Source of the DNA: Bactericera cockerelli
Taxonomy: Eukaryota; Arthropoda; Insecta; Hemiptera; Triozidae
NCBI GenBank assembly: GCA_024516035.1
Contig: CM044958.1
Coordinates: 46,945,205-47,009,204 of the forward strand
Direction: 5' to 3'
DNA: 64,000 nt
The notes under the pieces are model-generated. The model made no database searches, was not told the origin of the DNA, and saw only the letters and a list, made by a program, of their open reading frames with translations. The translations under genes were made by a program, and so were the position numbers. Every line of letters begins with the position of its first letter. The stretch's first letter is position 1. This document shows positions 58,121-64,000 of this stretch, piece after piece.

Positions 58121-60931
58121 ATGGATGTAATGAATATTTATTATCAAAACTGCAGGGGTCTGAGGACCAAAAGCTCTGAATTTTATCAGAATTTATTAGG
58201 CTGTTCTTATCACTTGGTATGTATCAGTGAGTCATGGCTCACTGAACGCTTTAATAGTTACAACTACTTTAGTCGTGACTATTTAGTTTACAGGAAAGAC
58301 CGGACTGCTGGCGAGGCCGATGAGGACCGGCGAGGTGGAGGTTCGCTTTTGGCAGCCCACAAGAGTCTTAAAGTTCACAGAAGGTTTGACCTGGATTTTG
58401 GTGGCATTGAATGCACTTGGGTAGAAATAACATTAGGTTCCGGTGTTACGCTACTTGTTGGCAATCACTACCTGCCTCCTGAAATCGGGACTAGTCTTTT
58501 ACAAAACTACTGTGATTTCCTAAGAGAAAACTTAGATGTTTCCAATACTAAAGTTTTATGTTTAGGGGACTTCAATATCCCTAAATTTGATTGGACCTTA
58601 GGTGTAAGCTTTAATGAAAATTCTCACGTTAGAAGAAAGTCTGAAATAATTTATTCATTGTTCTGCGATCTTAATCTTATCCAACATAATGATGTACGTA
58701 TTGATCCTAGTGATAGTCTTCTTGATCTAGTGGGCTCTAATTTTTCAAGTGAGATAAGTATTTTTCAAGAGCAAGAGCTAGTTCCACTCGACAGAAGACA
58801 TCCTAGTATTAGAATTGATATTTCATTACCTGCCTATTATAAACAATTTGTACCCATTGTTCAAAAGGATTATGCCAAGGGAAATTATGTTGGGCTTCTA
58901 AACTATCTCTCTAATTACCAGTACAAAAGTAATCATGAACCTGAGGAGTTAGCCACTGATTTAAATGAGGCCTTAAAAAATGCAATCTCAAATTTCATTC
59001 CAGATAGGGTGGTCAAGTCCTCCAAATACCCTCACTGGTTTTCATTTAGATTGAGGAATTATATAAAAGCTAAAGAAAGGTTCCACAAGAGACTTAAAAA
59101 ACGACCTGATAATCAATTTTTTAAAGAGTCTTTCTTTAAGTTTAGGAAACTTGTAAAAAAGAAAATTGCAGAGGACGAAAAAAGGTACAAATTGAAAGTC
59201 GAAATTGATCTTTACAACAATCCTAAATTTTTCTGGCAATATATAAATACAAAATATAAAAATTCTCATGAAATTTGTATCTTGCAGAATGGTCAGGTGG
59301 TGCCAATGGAGCAGGTACCAAACAAATTTGCGGAACATTTTAGTTCTGTGTATAATCACCGAGGCCCAGTCGTTCAAGGTACCGAGAACTTCTGCAATGA
59401 GTGCGGCAGCATTGATGTTCCTAACATCAATGTAGTTGACGTTGTGAGGGCCATTAAGGCTTTAAAAAACTCACGTGTTTGTGGCTCGGACAACTTTCCC
59501 GCGTTCATCCTGAAGGGATGTATTGATGTACTTGCCCCTATTCTATGTAGAATTTTTAATGCCATTCTTTGTGCAGGTGTATTTCCATCACTGTGGAAAA
59601 CCTCTTTGGTCGTCCCAGTTCCAAAAAATTCCGATGTCAGCCATGTGGGTAATTATAGACCTATATCGTTGCTTCCTAATGTTTCTAAAGTTTTCGAAAA
59701 AGTTATCGAGCAGCATCTCAGTTTCCACGTTAAAAATAGTCTTAGTCCTAACCAACATGGCTTTTTGAAAGGTCGATCGACGGCTACAAATTTGATGTCT
59801 TTTCTCGAATACACTGCCCCTCCTGTCCTAGGGTGTAAACAGGTTGACACCATACATTTTGACTTGTGCAAAGCTTTTGACATGGTAAACCATGATTTAC
59901 TGTTGATAAAATTGCAAAAAATTGGTCTTTCTCAATCTTATTTGAACTTTTTTAAAAGCTATTTTAGTGGTCGCAATTTTCGTGTAAAAGTGGGAAATTT
60001 TCTTTCTCATGAGCACCCTATTCCTTCAGGCGTAATTCAGGGGTCAAATTTGGGGCCGTTGCTCTTTCTAATATTTTTTGATGACATTAAAAATGTCATA
60101 GTCAGTCATTTTGACATATTCGCGGACGATTTGAAAATTAGCCGTGTAATATCTGAAGAAGACAGAGAGTTAGACCTCCAAATTCTTCAGAAAGACATTG
60201 ACGCCGTCACTCACTGGTGTTCTATCAATGAAATGCAATGCAATGTACAAAAGACAGTTGTAATCTCGTTCTCTAGAAAACAAAATACCCATTTCCATAA
60301 CTATAACATCAACGGTAACACCATCTTCCGAAAATATGAACACAAAGATTTAGGTATTTTAATGGACAGCAAATTGAATTTCAATTACCATATCGAAAAA
60401 ATGCTATGTCAAAGCAAAAAATGTTCTGCCCTGGTTTATTGGGTGACTAAAGGATTTAAAAATCCCTCCACTCAATCTGCCCTCTTTAGTGCTTTAGTAC
60501 TGTCCCGGTTGGAATACTGTTCCGAAGTATGGGGCGGGGTAGGTATTACTGACTCAAATCGTATTGAACAAGTCCAAAAATCATTCCTTAGAAGAGTTAC
60601 TTACCGCTCCAATGGCCTATCTGCTCCATATCTCCAGTCATTAGTGACATTCAATCTAACTACTTTAATAGCTCGAAGGAGACAAAGAGACATTATTTTT
60701 ATTTACAAACTGGTTAACAGTCAAATTGATTGTAGTTTCTTACTTTCAAAAGTAAAATTTCATGTGCCCAGAAGGTCTGCCAGACACCATCTTCCCTTTG
60801 TTTCAAATCCTTCTAACTTAGTTCCTATGGATAGACTTCTAAGTCTTTGTAACAAATATCCTGACTTGGATTACTCTCAGTCTTACACAGTGTTTACTAA
60901 TACAGTAAAACAAATGCTCTTGGTCTCCTAG
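58121..60931 (+). CDS. CR1-B ORF2: APE endonuclease and reverse transcriptase
   Basis: 936 residues. Endonuclease motifs: IYYQNCRGLRTKS, CISESWL, RRGGGSLLA, CLGDFNIPKFDW and DRRHPSIRIDI (DxxHP form). Reverse transcriptase at about 430-740: NSRVCGSDNFPAFILKGCID, GNYRPISLLPNVSKVFEKVI, NQHGFLKGRSTATNLM, HFDLCKAFDMVNHDLL, IPSGVIQGSNLGPLLFLIF and FADDLKISRV with the catalytic ADD. The C-terminal part has KDLGILMDSKLNFNYHI and LEYCSEVWGGVG. All key residues visible, no interruptions. ATG at 58121, 22 nt after the ORF1 stop. Confidence 0.92.
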   Translation: MDVMNIYYQNCRGLRTKSSEFYQNLLGCSYHLVCISESWLTERFNSYNYFSRDYLVYRKDRTAGEADEDRRGGGSLLAAHKSLKVHRRFDLDFGGIECTWVEITLGSGVTLLVGNHYLPPEIGTSLLQNYCDFLRENLDVSNTKVLCLGDFNIPKFDWTLGVSFNENSHVRRKSEIIYSLFCDLNLIQHNDVRIDPSDSLLDLVGSNFSSEISIFQEQELVPLDRRHPSIRIDISLPAYYKQFVPIVQKDYAKGNYVGLLNYLSNYQYKSNHEPEELATDLNEALKNAISNFIPDRVVKSSKYPHWFSFRLRNYIKAKERFHKRLKKRPDNQFFKESFFKFRKLVKKKIAEDEKRYKLKVEIDLYNNPKFFWQYINTKYKNSHEICILQNGQVVPMEQVPNKFAEHFSSVYNHRGPVVQGTENFCNECGSIDVPNINVVDVVRAIKALKNSRVCGSDNFPAFILKGCIDVLAPILCRIFNAILCAGVFPSLWKTSLVVPVPKNSDVSHVGNYRPISLLPNVSKVFEKVIEQHLSFHVKNSLSPNQHGFLKGRSTATNLMSFLEYTAPPVLGCKQVDTIHFDLCKAFDMVNHDLLLIKLQKIGLSQSYLNFFKSYFSGRNFRVKVGNFLSHEHPIPSGVIQGSNLGPLLFLIFFDDIKNVIVSHFDIFADDLKISRVISEEDRELDLQILQKDIDAVTHWCSINEMQCNVQKTVVISFSRKQNTHFHNYNINGNTIFRKYEHKDLGILMDSKLNFNYHIEKMLCQSKKCSALVYWVTKGFKNPSTQSALFSALVLSRLEYCSEVWGGVGITDSNRIEQVQKSFLRRVTYRSNGLSAPYLQSLVTFNLTTLIARRRQRDIIFIYKLVNSQIDCSFLLSKVKFHVPRRSARHHLPFVSNPSNLVPMDRLLSLCNKYPDLDYSQSYTVFTNTVKQMLLVS

Positions 60932-61089
60932 ACTTTATTATGTACCTACTTTAAGTTACCATAATTACTTCAAGCTTTGTTTTTTCATACTATTAAATTG
61001 TTCTCTATAGTGTGTGCCACAATGTTATAGGTTGAATTCCAACTGTTTTGTTGTATACACTTTAATAAATAAATAAATAAATAAATTAA

Positions 61090-61931
61090 AATTAAAATTA
61101 AATTATTATTAAAATTTGAGCTCAGAGACCTAGGAGTTTATGTTGACTCCAAGCTCAACTTTAACTATCATATTTTAAAAACAATTGCAACAGCTAGGAG
61201 AAATAGTGGTCTAGTATACTGGGTGACCAAAGATTTCAAAAATCCAACCACCTTCACAGTGCTCTTTAACGCACTTGTTCGCTCCAGGTTAGAATACTGT
61301 TCTGAGGTCTGGGGTGGCATTGGTATCACTGACATTGCAAAAATCGAACAAGTGCAAAAAAACTTTCTGAGGAGAATTACATATGTTGTTGTTGTTGTTG
61401 TTGTTGTAGCCAGCTTGGCTACAGCTGGAGGGTTGAGTGATGGTCTCCAGCCAACTTTATTTCAAAGTTGGCTCGTCCTGAACCACATATTTCTATGTGC
61501 GATCAACCATCATGAGGACTTGGACTTTTCTTTATAAGCCATTAAACCCTTAGGAAACTGCAAGCTAGCCTGGCTTGTAAGGGTTGGCTAGTCTGTTCTC
61601 TGTTTATAGTCCTCTAGCGGGACACTGGTCTTCTCCCTGTTTAACGTCCCCCAGCCAGAGAATTACATATCGTTCATACGGTCGTTCTAAATCTTATAAT
61701 ACATCTCTTACCCTGTACAACATCGAAAAATTATCTTCACGTAGAACCTTTAAAGAAATAACATTTATGTTTAAACTACTGAATAATTTAATCTGCTGCC
61801 AATATCTGTTGGACAATGTTCATTTCAATGTACCTAGGTTAAACTCTAGACACTTCAGACACTTTAAATTACCCTCAGATGCAAACAACAAACTTATACC
61901 ATTGAGTAGAATCATGTCAACCTGCAATATA
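61090..61931 (+). pseudogene. CR1-B-related LINE, 5'-truncated and split by SINE-D
   Basis: Codons read LRDLGVYVDSKLNFNYHI, LVYWVTKDFKNPTTFTVLFN, LEYCSEVWGGIGITDIAKIE and NFLRRITY, then after the SINE RSYGRSKSYNTSLTLYNIEK and FKEITFMFKLLNNLICCQYL. It follows the CR1-B tail in the same orientation and is cut at its 3' side by fold-back element 6. Confidence 0.85.
61385..61657 (-). mobile_element. SINE-D, complete, with 13-bp target duplication
   Basis: The insert is bounded by GAGAATTACATAT at 61372-61384 and 61658-61670. It begins with six or seven GTT units (AAC tail if read on the minus strand), then agccagcttggctacagctg, ggttgagtgatggtctccag, gttggctcgtcctgaacca, aagccattaaac and ctgtttaacgtcccccagcc. 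No clear tRNA head recognised; class inferred from size, target duplication and copy number. Confidence 0.85.
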
Positions 61932-62944
61932 CAGTATGTTTCAGAAAAGGTGGCCACCCCCTCGTAACTTTTGAACGCGACGGAATTTTTCAATTCTGTA
62001 AAGTTCTAAGTATAGAAAGTGCCCTATGGCCCATCCTGTGGTCATACTAATTTTAGGCCCCGTTCGGCCCTTCCGGCTTTTAGGCCATATTTTTTCATTT
62101 TTCTCGCGAATTTTAAATGAGATGCTATATTTTTTATTCCTGATAATTAAAGTCCAAATCAGGCTGAGTATAATAAGCTTTTAAATTTTTCAAAAACCTT
62201 ATCAGGGGCGGAGCTGGTAGGGTGCAAAGTTCAAAACTGTTACACCCTGTATTTCAGCGTTAGTTAGATTTTTTAGTACAATTTTTATTTACATAGGTTC
62301 AAAATATTGTTTTACACCATATAAAATAAAATAATATTCTTGTTTACATTTAATCAGGGCCGTAGTTAAATTTTCGTAAAAGTACTTTTTTTTTCACGTC
62401 AAATTTTCCGAAAATTAATGGTGTTTTCGAAATTGGCATTTTTAGAGGTGAAAGTCTGCAGTGACATACGTTTTTTATGCTTAAAATCGAAAGAAAACTT
62501 AACGGAGAAGCTATTAAGATCATAAAAAAGGACATTTAACCTGCTAGTTTTTTCACAACAGTGTCCGGTAAAGTGGGTGAATTTCGAAATTATTGGATTT
62601 TTTTTGTTTGTTGAGGAAACACAATTGGCATAGAAAATAAATAGTACCTAATAAGGGAATAATACTTCAAATAACATAACAAAATACGAAGTTAAATAAA
62701 AATTATTTCTTCTAAATCAGTGCCGGATTTTGTATTTCTCTCTCTCTCTCTTCTCTTTAAAATAATTCAATTGGTTTAATTTTCACCCTCAAGTGTTTGG
62801 TACTTGACCTGGTATTTTTTTTCTTAAATTTCGAGATTATTGGATTCTTTGTTGTTGTTGAGGAAACACAATTTTTCTTTGAAATAAAAGAAAACTAGTT
62901 TTTTCCATAAGAGTCCGGTGAAACGAGTAAATTAAAAAAGGTAA

Positions 62945-63045
62945 GTTATCATATTTCTGTTAATCAGTTTCGTGTTATCACAACTACTCAAACTCGCTTT
63001 ACTAAATTTACGCTGAAACCGGGACTTGAACCACCGACCGAAACA
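62945..63045 (-). mobile_element. SINE-B copy in fold-back element 6
   Basis: atatttctgttaatcagttt, cgtgttatcacaactactca, actaaatttacgctgaaacc and gggacttgaaccaccgacc; the head is cut short. Confidence 0.65.
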
Positions 63046-63277
63046 ACCGAAATGAATAAATTACGAAACAACTGGGGTTTTTTTTGGAATACACCATTGT
63101 TATACAAAATAAATAATACCTCCTGATAAGAGAATTAATCTTCACTAAAGATAAATACATACGAAATTAAATGAAAAAAAAAAAATCTTCTTAAAAATAA
63201 GAGTTTGGTACTTGACCTGGAAAATGGCCCTTTATTTAGAGACTGGTATTCATTACTAGAAACTCCAGTATGTTTTT

Positions 63278-63510
63278 ACTTAATTTGGGTTTAATATCGC
63301 TTTCAACTGCATGTTCATATGATCATATCACGACCTGGGTGTTACCCTCCATTCGCAGGAAACTCACCAACCTCCCAACAACATTTACCTCACCCAGCCT
63401 AGGTTAGGCCGGAATGCCAGCATCACGAAGTCTTCACCTCGCTGGACGATGCTTAACTTCGGTGATCCTACAAGAATCGTTGCATACAACGCGCCATCGG
63501 ACTGAACTTT
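63278..63510 (-). mobile_element. 5S-SINE copy in fold-back element 6
   Basis: gtttaatatcgctttcaact, gttaccctccattcgcagga, acctcacccagcctaggtta, cctcgctggacgatgcttaa, cttcggtgatcc and tgcatacaacgcgccatcgg. Confidence 0.75.
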
Positions 63511-64000
63511 GAAGAGTGAAAAAAAGAGAGAAAAAAAAATTCGGCACTGATTTAGAAGAATTTTTTTTCAATTAATTTCGTATTTTGTTATGTTATTTGA
63601 AGTATTATTCCCTTATTAGGTACTATTTATTTTCTATGCCAATTTTGTTTCCTCAACAAAAAAAATCAACAATTTTGAAATTCACCCACTTTACCGGACA
63701 CTGTTGTGAAAAAACTAGCAGGTTAAATGTCCTTTTTTATGACTTTAATAGCTTCTCCGTTAAGTTTTCTTTCGATTTTAAGCATAAAAAACGTATGTCA
63801 CTGCAGACTTTCACTTCTAAAAATGCCAATTTCAAAAACACCATTAATTTTCGGAAAATTTGACGTGAGAAAAAAAGTACTTTTACGAAAATTTAACTAC
63901 GGCCCTGATTAAATGTAAACAAGAATATTATTTTATTTTATATGGTGTAAAACAATATTTTGAACTTATGTAAATAAAAATTGTACTAAAAAATCTAACT

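Larger units (their letters stand above)
56552..61085 (+). mobile_element. CR1-type LINE (CR1-B), complete two-ORF element
   Basis: 5' UTR from the ATT tract to 56832, ORF1, 22-nt gap, ORF2, ~150-nt 3' UTR and a TAAA/AATA-repeat tail (61063-61085). Both ORFs are open throughout, so this may be a young copy. Confidence 0.88.
61932..64000. mobile_element. TA-flanked fold-back element 6, runs off the window
   Basis: Left end CAGTATGTTTCAGAAAAGG preceded by TA. Arm 62265-62730 is inverted at 63545-64000 (ttttttagtacaatttt, gggccgtagttaaattttcg, gcagtgacatacgttttt, ccggtaaagtgggtgaattt, cctaataagggaataatact). The remaining ~330 bp of the right arm should lie beyond 64000. A SINE-B copy (62945-63045) and a reversed 5S-SINE (63278-63510) sit in the centre. 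Confidence 0.85.

Overview
This is nuclear DNA of an arthropod, most likely an insect; a hemipteran-like genome is my guess and is weakly supported. The evidence is spliced genes with GT-AG introns, GC-rich exons inside AT-rich introns, mariner, pogo/Tigger and hAT relics, several CR1/Jockey-type LINEs, Dong-like LINEs with a restriction-like endonuclease, tRNA-derived and 5S rRNA-derived SINEs, and long TA-flanked fold-back elements. No prokaryotic gene, CRISPR array or operon is present.

Two host genes stand head to head. On the minus strand (587-10799) is a complete or near-complete nuclear gene for mitochondrial ribosomal protein uS5m (MRPS5): nine exons joining in frame into 419 codons. 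On the plus strand (23410 to about 48430) is the N-terminal half of an adhesion GPCR of subfamily A (GPR124/GPR125 type): signal peptide, LRR N-cap, four LRRs, LRR C-cap, Ig domain, hormone-receptor motif and the start of the GAIN domain. The seven-transmembrane part is not in the window. The 12.6 kb between the two start codons is almost all transposon debris.

The most unusual property is where the tandem repeats sit. At nine exon boundaries (exons 4, 7, 8 and 9 of MRPS5; LRR C-cap, Ig part 2, hormone-receptor and two GAIN exons of the GPCR) a segment containing the exon edge, the splice site and adjoining intron has been copied 2 to 11 times in tandem, giving rows of duplicate donors or acceptors next to one complete exon. 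Two more junctions abut repeat arrays that contain no exon sequence. All affected exons are GC-rich; the AT-rich exons of both genes show none. In addition, one intron of each gene carries a minisatellite built from TCAAGGTCA/TCAAGGTCG, the extended half-site bound by FTZ-F1/ERR-type nuclear receptors, next to a TAGAA-type microsatellite.

From 48.4 kb on the window is mobile DNA: two Dong-like LINEs in head-to-tail order between ATT tracts, one with an intact 1191-codon ORF and one with a single nonsense codon; then a complete two-ORF CR1-type LINE with a PHD finger in ORF1; a truncated sister copy split by a SINE; and a fold-back element that runs off the end. Another CR1-type LINE (38.96-42.73 kb) lies inside the nuclear-receptor-site minisatellite, with a 6-bp target duplication and a hexanucleotide 3' tail.

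SINE names used below: 5S-SINE (5S rRNA head); SINE-A (tRNA-like head beginning GTCCCGGTAGCTC); SINE-B (tRNA-like head with GGACTTGTAACCTGGAGGTC); SINE-C (tRNA-like head GTCACGGTGGCCGAGTGG); SINE-D (273-bp element with a GTT-repeat edge); SINE-E (tRNA-like head with GGTTCGAATC and a CACTGGG motif). All coordinates are hand-read and edges of degenerate repeats may be off by some bases.
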